Program-made: the position numbers and the translations under genes
The notes under the pieces: generated by a model
Told to the model about the DNA's origin: nothing
What the model saw: the letters and a program-made list of their open reading frames with translations, nothing else
Databases searched by the model: none
NCBI GenBank assembly: GCA_902806595.1
Contig: CADCXC010000038.1
Span: 1,798,001-1,862,000, forward strand
Direction of reading: 5' to 3'
Length of the DNA stretch: 64,000 nt
Source of the DNA: Pyrenopolyporus hunteri
Lineage: Eukaryota; Ascomycota; Sordariomycetes; Xylariales; Hypoxylaceae
Shown: piece by piece, positions 54,899 to 64,000 of the stretch
Layout: each line of letters opens with the position of its first letter
How positions within the stretch are numbered: position 1 is the stretch's first letter

Positions 54899-57800
54899 AT
54901 GTCCTCCGATTCCTCTGACGACGACATGCCTCTGGCTCGCACCAACGGCAAACGTGAGTAACTCTTGCTTTTACTGCTGCCTGATCTGCCGAGCCTGCAT
55001 CATCTCTCTTACGTCGCTTCTCTTGTCTCTCTCTTGCCTCTCATCGCTGTCCTAACACATGGCCAAATTTCAACCTTCCCTACTTCCTTCCTTCGTGCAC
55101 CGGTGCACTCATCGAATTCCAACTTCCCTATCTCTCCCCCCTTCGTTTATCCTTCACGTAGCTTTTACTAACGCGCACCTGAACTTTTTAGTCTCGGCCC
55201 CAACTATTTCCAAGACCGAGGACAAAGCCATGGATCGCTTCTCCGCTAAATCCAAACCCGCCCCCGTGTCCATTCGCAACGGACCGGTCAAAGATGATGC
55301 GTCTCCCCAAACGAACGGCCACGGGAAGCGGAAGTCGCGATCTTCTACCAACAACGTGAGCTACAAAGACGCGTCCGACTCCGAAGATGGGCGATTGGTA
55401 CGTTTGCATATATATTTTCGCCACCCAGCGCAATAGGAAGAGTCGGGACGTTTACACTAACTTCTGGATCAGGCGAAACGTCAAAAGAAGGTCGAAACGG
55501 ATAACTCCGACGATGAGGTCCTCAGCAAGAGAAAAACAAAACTTCCTCCTGCCGCCAATGAGACCGCCATGGTTGAAGATTCCGATGATGACCAGCCACT
55601 GAACGCTAAGCTCGCCGCTAAGAGGAAGGCCATCGAAAAGAACGCCGAGAGGGATGCCAAAGCCATTCGTGCAAACGAGTCCAAGTCGAAGAAGCCTTCC
55701 CCGAAGAAGGCTGTCAAGGTCGAATCCGATGACGACGTACCTTTAGCAGGCGCAAAGGGCAAAAAGCGACCCTCCAACGGCGTTAACGGAAAGGCGAAGA
55801 CGAACGGCGTCAAGCCAGAAGATTCCGACTCCGATGCGCCTATTCGCAAGAAGGCGAAAACCACGGCTGCGCCTAGCAAGACTAAGGTGAAGGCTGAGAA
55901 GGCTACGCCGGTAAAGAAGGCACCCGCCAAGAAAGCCAAGAAAGAAGTCAGCGAAGAGCCAGCTGAGGGCGAAGACGAAGAAGAAGAGTACCGTTGGTGG
56001 GACGCTCCTAAGAAAGAAGACGATAGTATCAAGTGGACTACACTTGAGCATAACGGTGTTCTCTTCCCCCCGCCGTATGAGCCTCTTCCGAAGAACGTTA
56101 AGCTCATCTACGACGGCATCCCGGTCAATCTCCATGTCGAAGCCGAAGAAGTCGCTGGTTTCTTCGGCTCTATGCTCAATTCAACCCATAACGTCGAGAA
56201 CCCTACATTCCAGAAGAATTTCTTCAATGATTTCAAGGAAGTGCTCAACCGAACGGGCGGCGCAACGGATAAAAATGGCAAGAAGGTTGACATAAAGGAG
56301 TTTTCCAAACTGGACTTCAAGCCCATTTTCGAATACTATCACGCAAAGAACGAGGCGAAAAAGGCCCGCCCAGCCGCCGAAAAGAAGGCGGAGAAGGCGG
56401 AGAGGGATAAGATCGAGGCCCCGTACATGTACTGCAAATGGGACGGCCGCAAGGAGAAGGTAGGCAACTTCCGAGTTGAGCCTCCCGGATTGTTCCGTGG
56501 CCGTGGCGAGCACCCTAAGACCGGGAAAGTCAAGAAGAGAGTTATGCCTGAACAGATTACCATCAACATCGGTAAAGAAGCGAAAGTTCCTTCTCCACCC
56601 GAAGGCCACAAATGGAAGGCTGTCCAGCACGACAACAAGGCTACGTGGTTAGCGATGTGGCAGGAGAACATCAACGGTTCATACAAATACGTCATGCTTG
56701 GCGCGACTAGTGCCGTCAAAGGTCAGAGCGACTTCAAGAAGTTCGAGAAGGCCAGAGAACTCAAGAAGCATATCGCAAGAATCCGCAAAGACTACACCAA
56801 GGATCTCAAGGCCGAGGGTATGGCTGACCGCCAGCGGGCAACGGCTGTCTACCTGATTGACAAGTTCGCTCTAAGAGCTGGCAACGAAAAGGACACCGAG
56901 AACGAGGCCGAAACCGTAGGCTGCTGTTCGCTCAAATACGAGCATGTCACCCTCCGAGAGCCTAATACCGTCATTTTCGACTTCTTAGGTAAAGACAGTA
57001 TTAGATTCTATGACGAGGTCACGGTTGATCGACAGGTGTTTAAGAACCTTCGAGTGTTCAAGAAGCCCCCAAAGAAGGAGGGTGACGACATCTTTGACCG
57101 TCTGACCACCACCCAGCTGAACAAGCATCTCTCCTCGTACATGCAGGGGCTGACTGCCAAGGTCTTCCGTACCTATAACGCTTCCTACACGATGGCGAAT
57201 CTGCTCAAGGACCTGAAAGTCTCGGATGCCACCATGGCGGAGAAGATCAAACTATATAATGATTGCAATCGCGAGGTCGCTATTCTTTGTAACCATAAGC
57301 GAACCGTCGGCGCAAGCCACGAGGCGCAGATGGAGAAGCTTGGTGACCGTATCAAGGGACTCAAGTACCAGAAGTGGCGCAACAAGCAGATGCTCCTAGA
57401 TATAGATCCGAAGCAGAAAAAGAAGAAGGGAGCCGAATTCTTCGAGCTAGATCCGGACCTTGATGAAGCTTGGATCCAAGAACACCAGAATTTCCTCGTC
57501 GAAGAGCAGCGAACCAAGATTCAGAAGAAGTTCGAGAAGGAGAATCAGAAGCGCCAGGAAGACGGCGAGAAGCCCCTTCCTGATAAGGAGCTCAAGGAGC
57601 GTCTTAAGGCAGCGGATGAGCTCGCAAAGAAGTTCAAGAAGGAGAACAAGACCAAGAAGGTGGAGGCTGAAGGGAGGGGCCCCACCGTGGAGAAGATAGA
57701 AGGGAACATCCAGAAGATAGAAGAACGCATCCGAACGCTGGAGCTCCAGGCTGCCGACCGTGACGGTAATAAGGAGGTTGCCCTTGGCACCTCTAAGATC

Positions 57801-57998
57801 GTAAGTCATATCTTAAGACATGTCCTCGGTATTCAAACATGCTAACTTGATATCTAGAACTACATCGATCCCCGTCTCACCGTTGTCTTCGCCAAGAAAT
57901 TTGGTGTCCCTATCGAGAAGTTCTTCTCCAAGACTCTGCGTGAGAAGTTCAACTGGGCTATCAAGTCCATTGAAGATGATGACAACTGGGAGTTTTAG
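54899..57998 (+). CDS. TOP1: DNA topoisomerase I (type IB)
   Basis: The nuclear enzyme relaxes supercoils by transient single-strand cutting through a 3'-phosphotyrosine. Four exons (54899-54953, 55192-55397, 55473-57800, 57858-57998) encode 909 residues. The first 250 residues are a charged disordered domain, Lys/Ser/Asp-rich with many KKAK-like nuclear-signal candidates. The core begins YRWWDAPKKEDDSIKWTTLEHNGVLFPPPYEP. It carries APYMYCKWDGRKEKVGNFRVEPPGLFRGRGEHPK, then LIDKFALRAGNEKD with a catalytic Arg, and VGCCSLKYEHV. A Lys/Glu-rich linker coil follows. The last exon opens with NYIDPR, so active-site Tyr is about residue 865, two codons after the intron. The end is IKSIEDDDNWEF. Introns of 238, 75 and 57 nt fit well. 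Confidence 0.96.
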
Positions 57999-59154
57999 AC
58001 GAGAGCTGCATATCAATATCATTTTACGCATCATTGTATTCACTGTATTATAAACAGCTCCCAAATGGCGTTCAATGGCTTCCAATGGCTAGAGAGCTAG
58101 AGAAGAGAGACGAGAGTGTAGCCTGTGACGATAAGTAGTGCTGGTGGCGGTGGTGACTGGCTCAGTCAGCAAGGGAAAGGGGAAAAGAGTAAAAGGGGGC
58201 GGAGGGGCGTAAGGACTCGGCAGAGATGCAAGTAAACCCACAGCATGACCAGCCACGATCGACGAGCATGATCGGACGAGCCAGGTATATTCAGCATTGG
58301 CGCGGTGCATTTTAGGGGAGAGAGAATAGTCGATTCGGGACGACTTGGATTGCCTCGTTTCTAGAGAGTCATCCTAGACATACAGAAATACGAAGCATTA
58401 ATTAATTCCTTTCCGCCTCATAATTCACGAAAAATGCATATATTAAGCAGGTAGGTAGGTAGGTAGGTACCTACGTAGATAGATATAATAGCCAGGTATC
58501 AAAAGTCGTATCTTAACTACCGGTCTAGTCTAGGACATCGACATCACTTAGCTGTTTACGGCACCTCAGTCAGCCTATGCCGCTGCATGTAAGCCCTCCA
58601 CACGGTAGGTAAGATAATGCCTAGCCAAAATCCCGAACAGCTAGAGGTGCCTAGAGATAGGACCAAGTCAGCATACGGCTTCAGCCGTTACACGTTATCC
58701 ACTCCGATAGGCTAGACGTTCGTCGAACGCACAGGTGAATGGGCGGAATTAGATTTGCCCAGATACAAGCTTCCAATAGGTCGTCTAGGTATCTGAGGAT
58801 CCATCTATACTAGGTGATATATAATTCGCTAACGGATCTCCTAAGCCTCCATACCTATCTGCTGTATGTAGTCACATGCGTGTAGGTATGGGGATAGTCT
58901 AGGTAGCCGTCCTTGGCTTTACCCTCACGCATTCCAATGAGAGAAAAAAAAGGCTGGATATATGCTAGACATAAGATAATGAGTTGCCGCCAAGAGCTTC
59001 TTAATACAATAATTATAGCCTATAAGTGAGACAAACCAAAAGCCTCTGGATGCTCCTAATGGAGGTGGTAGCCGGGTGTCTAGCTACCCCTATGCAGGTA
59101 CCCAACCCAAAATAAGCATGACTAAGTTTTATTTATTTAACTCATTAGAGCACT
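57999..59154. other. Intergenic between convergent TOP1 and the aminotransferase
   Basis: No gene is seen. A GGTA/TACC run lies at 58448-58477. The rest is AT-leaning 3' flank with no repeat or RNA I can identify. Confidence 0.5.
58448..58477. repeat. (AGGT)n and TACC palindromic repeat
   Basis: Five AGGT units run into GGTACCTACG. The patch sits in the middle of a convergent gap, so the family is not confined to promoters. Confidence 0.75.
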
Positions 59155-61147
59155 CTAAGCGGCAGAGAAGCTCTCGCGGATGGCGGCGCCGAAGCGTTCG
59201 ATGGCACAGGCTATGTCGGTCTCGGAGGCGGCGGCGAAGGTGACGCGGAAGAAGAGCCCGCTGTGGGGAAGGTCCTGCTCGGCGCGGAACCAAGAGCCGC
59301 GGACGGCGAGAACTCCCTTGTCGATGCACGAGTGGAAGATATCCTCCTCGATCTCGAGGATCGACTTTGTCGCAGCTTGGGGGTGCTGCGTATGATCGAC
59401 TTTCAGCCAGAGCTGTGGTATTCTTATTAGTTGCGTCCTAGAAAGGGGTCGGTAGAAGAGGTATATAGGGAAAGGGGGGTTAGGAGAAGAGTAGGAAGTG
59501 AGCAAGAGCTTCATGCTTCCATGTGAACACTTACAAACATGCCGGCAGCCGGGGGAACCCAGCTCACGATATCTCGAGGCAAGGACTTCTCGCACGCCGC
59601 TAGAATTGTGTTTCGCCGCCTAGTATACTGGAGGCGCAAATGCATCAGCCAGCGTAGATAGCCTTCGTGACCCCAGGTCTCATCTACAAGCTTGTACATA
59701 AGGATCTGCGAGATGCCGCTTGGGCCTTGACTGCAGCACTCAGCGTGTCGGATATACCGCTCGACGATCTGCTCGCTCGCTGTGATCCAACCCACCCGAG
59801 ATCCCGGGACGACCACCTTGCTAAAAGAGTCCATCCGCATCACCCGCCCGTCTACGTCTATGCTTAAAATGCTTGGTACTAGGCCGTCTAGGAATTCTTC
59901 TATCGTTGCAGGTGGCGGTACGTCGGGCGTGCCAGGGCCGGTATATGGCTGCATCTGCAGGAAGTAATACGGCTCGTCTTCTAATATGAAAACGTCGTGC
60001 TTTTGGCACACTTTATATATATCGCGTCTCCTCTGCGCGCCCTGCGTCGCCCCTGTCGGGTTCTGGCCGGATGGTACCGTGTATAAGACGGTCGGCTTCC
60101 TCGCGCCACGGGACTGCTCATCCCAGGTCGACAAGATCTCGTCCATACTCTCCGGCAGTAATCCCTCTCCATCCATACGTACGCCGAACACCTTGATACC
60201 CAAGGGAGCAGCGGTCTCGAGCGCCGTCGAGAAGCTGTACTCCTCCGTGAGTATCGAGTCGTCTCTGGCTCGGTCGCAGAACATTCTCAGCGCCTGCTCT
60301 AGAGCTCCGGTGCTACCGATAGTCAAAGCGCATCGCCAGTCGGCATACGGCAAACCGCGATGGACGAGTTCGGTATGCTCGGTGACCCAGCGTAATAACT
60401 GGGCGGAGCCGATGGACTGGCCGTAGTTCATGGCGATGGACAAGTCGTATACACCGCCATTTTCGTTTTTGGCTACATCATACTTACCTATCTTGATATC
60501 CTGACCTAGGGACGCTGTTTCGGCTTCGCTGAAGTGCGGCGGCGTGGGCACCCGCATGCTAAGCGAGTCGATGGGGAAATTCTCCGCCGACGGCAGCCCG
60601 CCGCCGAGTGAAATGAGCCCGGGCTTCTTGAGAAACTTGGCTGCTTGCTTGAGGGCGCAGGGTTTCCGAGCACGAGACTCCTCACTAAGCAGGTCTATTA
60701 AGTTATTTAGAACCAAGATGCTACTTTCTTTAATGGAATGGAGATAAGAGATGGGGGTTAGCAAGTCAACTTACGGTCCCATCGTCTTGCTTTAGGCTTG
60801 TCATATGCTTGCTGTAGTGCGGTATATGGAACACGCGTTAGTTAACCTATGTTGTCCGTGACATGTTATGGAGATTGGGCGAGGGCTGCAAGACGGGGAA
60901 TACGGGGAATACGGGGAGGCGACGGGTTTCTCACGGGAGACTTGAACATATCACTATCAGAATAAGAGGCCGTGGGAGCTACCAGCTTGCCGGCCTTCGC
61001 CCTCCGCGCCTTGATGCCATCGATCGTCAGGGGCTCGCGGGCCGGCTGTCCGACAACAGCGTCTGTCCCGGCCATCCCTTCATTGCCGGCAGGCGAGGGC
61101 TGGTGGTGCTGAGAGCTGGCTGAGAATGAGTGACTCGAGTGACTCAT
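59155..61147 (-). CDS. ARO8: Aro8-type aromatic/aminoadipate aminotransferase
   Basis: A PLP-dependent class I aminotransferase of the Aro8 group, acting on aromatic amino acids and/or 2-aminoadipate (lysine pathway). Four exons (60935-61147, 60775-60811, 59535-60694, 59155-59412) encode 555 residues. The start is the ATG at 61147 (MSHSSHSFSAS). A typical N-terminal block LTIDGIKARRAKAGKLV is followed by SDSDMFKSP, then KPKARRWD-HLLSEESRAR rebuilt over two introns. The core has PGLISLGGGLPSAENFP, TIGSTGALEQALRMFCD, YTVPSGQNPTG and FILEDEPYYFLQ. The PLP Lys is about 376 (DSFSKVVVPGSRVGW). The end is FFRVTFAAASETDIACAIERF. It is longer than yeast Aro8 (500) through N-terminal disorder. Substrate preference cannot be read from sequence. 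Confidence 0.92.
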
Positions 61148-61332
61148 GGAGGCGGATATGAGACGGCGGGCGGGATGAGTACCGAGTGACAATGAGGCGA
61201 GTGTATGATTGGGATTACTACCAATCCTCCCAATTGGATTGTTCAGACAAAGGGGAAAAAAGAAGAAGAAGGGAAAAGTAAGAGTCTAGAATGCAGTTGT
61301 ATATGAGGTACCTGGTAGATATACCCGATATT

Positions 61333-61388
61333 GTACCTAGTATACGTCTACCTACCTAAGTACCTACCTAAGTACCTACCTACCTATA
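61333..61388. repeat. TAGG/TACC repeat, mostly CTACCTAAGTAC units
   Basis: CTACCTACCTAAGTACCTAC is followed by a second CTAAGTACCTACC unit and CTACC. This is a more degenerate, direct-repeat version about 190 bp upstream of the aminotransferase start. Confidence 0.75.
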
Positions 61389-61602
61389 CTGTACCATTAC
61401 AAATCTTCCTCTCGGACATGACGTATGGGGGAGAGCCAAAGATGGCAGTCTCGTGGTTGAATGAATCTTAGTTCGACGTTGTTGGCACTGCGGCTTCCCT
61501 TTGTTCACCGTGACACATAGGCCCCTCGGTGCGATAACGGGGGACGATAGTGGGGACCCGGCCGATTGTAACCGGCCCTCAGCTACATACCTACATATGT
61601 AA

Positions 61603-61630
61603 CTACCTAGCTGCCTAGGTAGGTACCTAG
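61603..61630. repeat. TAGG/TACC palindromic repeat
   Basis: ACTACCTAGCTGCCTAGG followed by TAGGTACCTAG. It is the second of three patches in this gap. Confidence 0.7.
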
Positions 61631-62536
61631 CCAATACTAACCCTAGCTCTATACCGCAATCCTCCGACGGCTGGCCATTTGCCTTGAAACCGCCAACCCG
61701 CCAAAACGTTGGAAAAAAAGATGACATAAGCCATATATATGCGTATAGACGACTAGAAAATGGATGACATAATCGCATGTCTAGCATTGACAAAGATAAT
61801 ATAATGCGAGAAAAGATGACATAACATGCGACTAGCGGGTTCTTAAGGAAACCTCTCTATACGTATCGTCATGGTAATGAGGGTATTCCCATGTATTTAG
61901 AGCTTATAGCCGCATAGCTCATACCTCCGCTTAGGGGGTGACTTACTCTTTGTGTCATGTGTATATATCTACTTACACGGATAGATATACATAACGTAAG
62001 ATGGTATGCGCTGCGTTGAGGTACCGTATTTCCATCTCGTAACACTCACCCAATGCCAATAGGTATATATGCACTCTTCTACGTTAGGTACCTGCTATGT
62101 ACAGCCATAAGGTACCTAGGTATGTAATGTCGAACATGTCGGCTAACCACATTCCCACCCTCCCTTAGTCTATATGCTAAGTTATGCTATTTCCCAATAC
62201 AATGCCACCAACGCCTTGTATCATTTGTCCTGTTATGCCATTATCTGTAATGCTTTCTCGCATAGCTCAAATTCATGCCTTATCTTTAGCTTCCTCGTTA
62301 TGCGCTCGTTCTTCCCCGGATGCTGCACTCCATAATCCCCCTATTCCATGACTCGAGTCGATATCTATTCCCCATTCGTAAATGATCCCGTCCATGAAAA
62401 AGAATTCTATATAATGCATTGACGCTGTAGCCTTCATATCTCCCGCAACTGGAACAAGCGTTTTGGCCTATGCCCGCGGGAGGTTTTATAGCATTGCATG
62501 CTGGTTACGCCGGTGATATCGTAGAATGGTACCGCT

Positions 62537-63741
62537 TCAAGGCCGGAATCGCCGGCTGCTTATGATCGTAGCACAGATAGTGAAGATGAGGATAATGGAA
62601 TAGGCAGGTCCTGGTTAGTACGTATATGTTAGTTTAATGCGTGTATGTAAGTGGGTAGGGGGGAATCTCTAGCATACGTAAGATAGCCGAGCTAGATGGC
62701 ACTATTTTCCCCTCCGAAGTCATGACCCAGCCTTCGGGTAGGTTGGAAGAGCTCGAACCTTGACTACCCGTGCCGCCTATGCCACCCGCAGGAACATTCG
62801 CCGTCCCAGTCGAGGTCGAGCCACTGGCAACCGCAGTACTAGTCAGAGTGCCTGCATTACCTAGATTACCATTTATCTGGCCGCCTTCGGCTCGAATAGA
62901 CTGCCAAGAGCCGGACGTGTCGCCATAGCTATAAGAATGGCCTGTGCTGTAATCCGTCACCTTGACGCTCTTGACACTCATACTAAATGGACCCTTGGAG
63001 TAGTCGGTCGGACCGCGCGCCCACTCGATGGTACCTTGAGCGTTGCTGGGATCGCCGCCTGACCAGGCGCCGAACTTAACCTGCATAGGTGTTTGCGGGT
63101 ATTGATTCTCTTCGGCTTCCGAAGCCTGGAGTGTTCGTACAACGGTACCGTCTATAGTCCAGATGATCCTATCGCTCGTCCAATCTATCACATAGGTAAC
63201 GAATCTGCCTTGGTTATCTCCCATCTCGTGAAATTGCCCGCGATTGTACGAGGCGGTTATGCCTTTCCCAAAATAATTGGATTGTACCTCGGTCGAGTCG
63301 GCGCCCAGCCACTCCCAGTCGATCTCATCGAGGCAGTCGGATTGTAGAACGAAGGAAGATACGATGCCGGCACCGGGTGCGGCTTTTAAACTGATCTCGA
63401 CGCGGCCGAACATGATATAGAAGACGGAAGTGAGCTGCGGCGCGTCACCGCTCTGCCGGACGGTAAACGTTACGCCGTCGGGGCCGTAGGTGGGATCGCC
63501 GCCTGATTTAGTGAACGAGTTTACCTCCCCTTGTGTAAAGTCGACGTCGATGGCCATGCCAAGGGCGGTGTCGGCAGGGCAAGCTGGGAGAGGTGAGCAT
63601 TGCGACGCCAGCTGGGAATATCGTAACAAGATCCAACTTACTTGAACTTAGCGGATTGCAAGATGTGTATGTCTGAGCTGCACCGCGGCATGAGAACAAG
63701 GCCGCGGCCAGTGCGGCGCACCTCCAGAGCGAAGAGGCCAT
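62537..63741 (-). CDS. GH16 cell-wall transglycosylase, Crh family
   Basis: A secreted chitin-glucan cross-linking enzyme of the Crh1/Utr2/Crr1 group. Three exons (63642-63741, 62678-63583, 62537-62610) encode 359 residues. A signal peptide MASSLWRCAALAAALFSCRGAAQ leads to TYTSCNPLSS-TCPADTALG, joined over a 58-nt intron. The catalytic motif DEIDWEWLG (about 119-127, ExDxE type) and WTIDGTVVRTL are typical. A Ser/Thr/Gly-rich tail follows. If translation ran through a predicted last intron (62611-62677; GTATGC donor, ACTAAC, CCAG) it would end LRMLEIPPYPLTYTH. Splicing instead gives a hydrophobic AYSIILIFTICATIISS end, as expected for a GPI or membrane-anchored Crh protein. I favour the spliced form. 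No CBM18 is seen. Confidence 0.9.
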
Positions 63742-64000
63742 GGTAGCTAAGACAAGCGCGACTGCGGGGGGCGTAGAAACGATGTATTAGAGAGAAAAGG
63801 AGAGATCGCTGTACGCTGGACGCTGGACGCTGGACGCTGAACGCTGAACTCCGAGCCAATCCTGAAGATACGTGCTACACCAGTGAACACGCAGACACCC
63901 CCATAGGACGTTACAATAAGCTAAAGCTACGAGATGTGTATAATGGTATTACGAAAAGGGCAAAGATGGGTTCTTCAAGATGCGGGAAGATATGCAAGAT
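63742..64000. promoter_or_regulatory. Upstream region of the GH16 gene
   Basis: The leader and promoter side of the GH16 gene up to the window edge. It contains a 7-bp tandem repeat at 63813-63847. No gene start from the right is visible. Confidence 0.45.
63813..63847. repeat. 7-bp tandem repeat upstream of GH16
   Basis: Five 7-bp units: three ACGCTGG and two ACGCTGA. It lies 72 bp upstream of the start codon, probably in the 5' leader or promoter. Confidence 0.85.

Larger units (their letters stand above)
61148..62536. other. Intergenic between the aminotransferase and the GH16 gene
   Basis: No gene. TAGG/TACC patches occur at 61333-61388, 61603-61630 and 62085-62125. It includes the aminotransferase promoter next to 61148, with AATTGG-containing sequence near 61225, and 3' flank of the GH16 gene. 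Confidence 0.5.

Overview
The window is nuclear DNA of a filamentous ascomycete (Pezizomycotina, most likely Sordariomycetes). The genes have short introns (mostly 48-240 nt) with GTRNGT donors, CTAAC-type branch sites and YAG acceptors. The proteins are closest in style to mould housekeeping proteins, and genes sit 0.5-3 kb apart on both strands. There is no sign of a secondary-metabolite cluster, a virus or a large intact transposon.

Layout. 1-1063 (-): N-terminal part of a CorA/Mnr2-type metal transporter. 2323-3448 (-): CstF-64/Rna15-type RNA 3'-end factor, divergent from prohibitin-2 (3927-5016, +). 5787-6389 (+): the small modifier Rub1/NEDD8 in four exons. 7613-9119 (-): elongin A. 10791-12776 (-): cohesin kleisin Rad21. 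14225-14495: a short inverted-repeat (MITE-like) element. 15149-18539 (+): Pmr1-type Golgi Ca/Mn pump. 19965-21103 (-): aldo/keto reductase. 23453-26860 (+): Mediator subunit 14. 27714-28677 (+): DUF7053-like protein. 29043-29208 (-): tRNA-Leu(UAA) with two intervening sequences. 29.2-35.0 kb: gene-poor. 35023-36477 (+): uncharacterised fungal protein. 37802-39223 (-): calmodulin-dependent kinase. 42323-42924 (+): UBE2W-type E2. 43886-46234 (+): Vps33. 47607-50992 (+): LSD1/HdmA-type histone demethylase. 52590-53759 (-): F1 ATP synthase gamma. 54899-57998 (+): DNA topoisomerase I. 59155-61147 (-): Aro8-type aminotransferase. 62537-63741 (-): Crh-type GH16 cell-wall transglycosylase.

These are mostly independently regulated core genes: transcription (elongin A, MED14, CstF-64, Top1), chromatin and chromosome biology (LSD1, Rad21), ubiquitin-like modification (Rub1, UBE2W), mitochondria (prohibitin-2, ATP3), ion and vesicle homeostasis (Pmr1, Vps33, CorA), calcium signalling and the cell wall. 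Exon structures were built by hand from splice signals and family reading frames. Several first or last exons are tiny or hidden (Rub1 11 nt; elongin A 55 nt carrying the BC box; reductase last exon 22 nt; GH16 hydrophobic tail).

The most unusual object is the tRNA-Leu(UAA) gene. Besides a normal 20-nt anticodon-loop intron it carries a 64-nt insertion in the D loop. That insertion has every hallmark of a spliceosomal intron: GTATGT donor, CACTAAC branch site and TTAG acceptor. Removing both restores a complete cloverleaf. Intergenic DNA is also peppered with TAGG/TACC palindromic repeats that avoid coding sequence.
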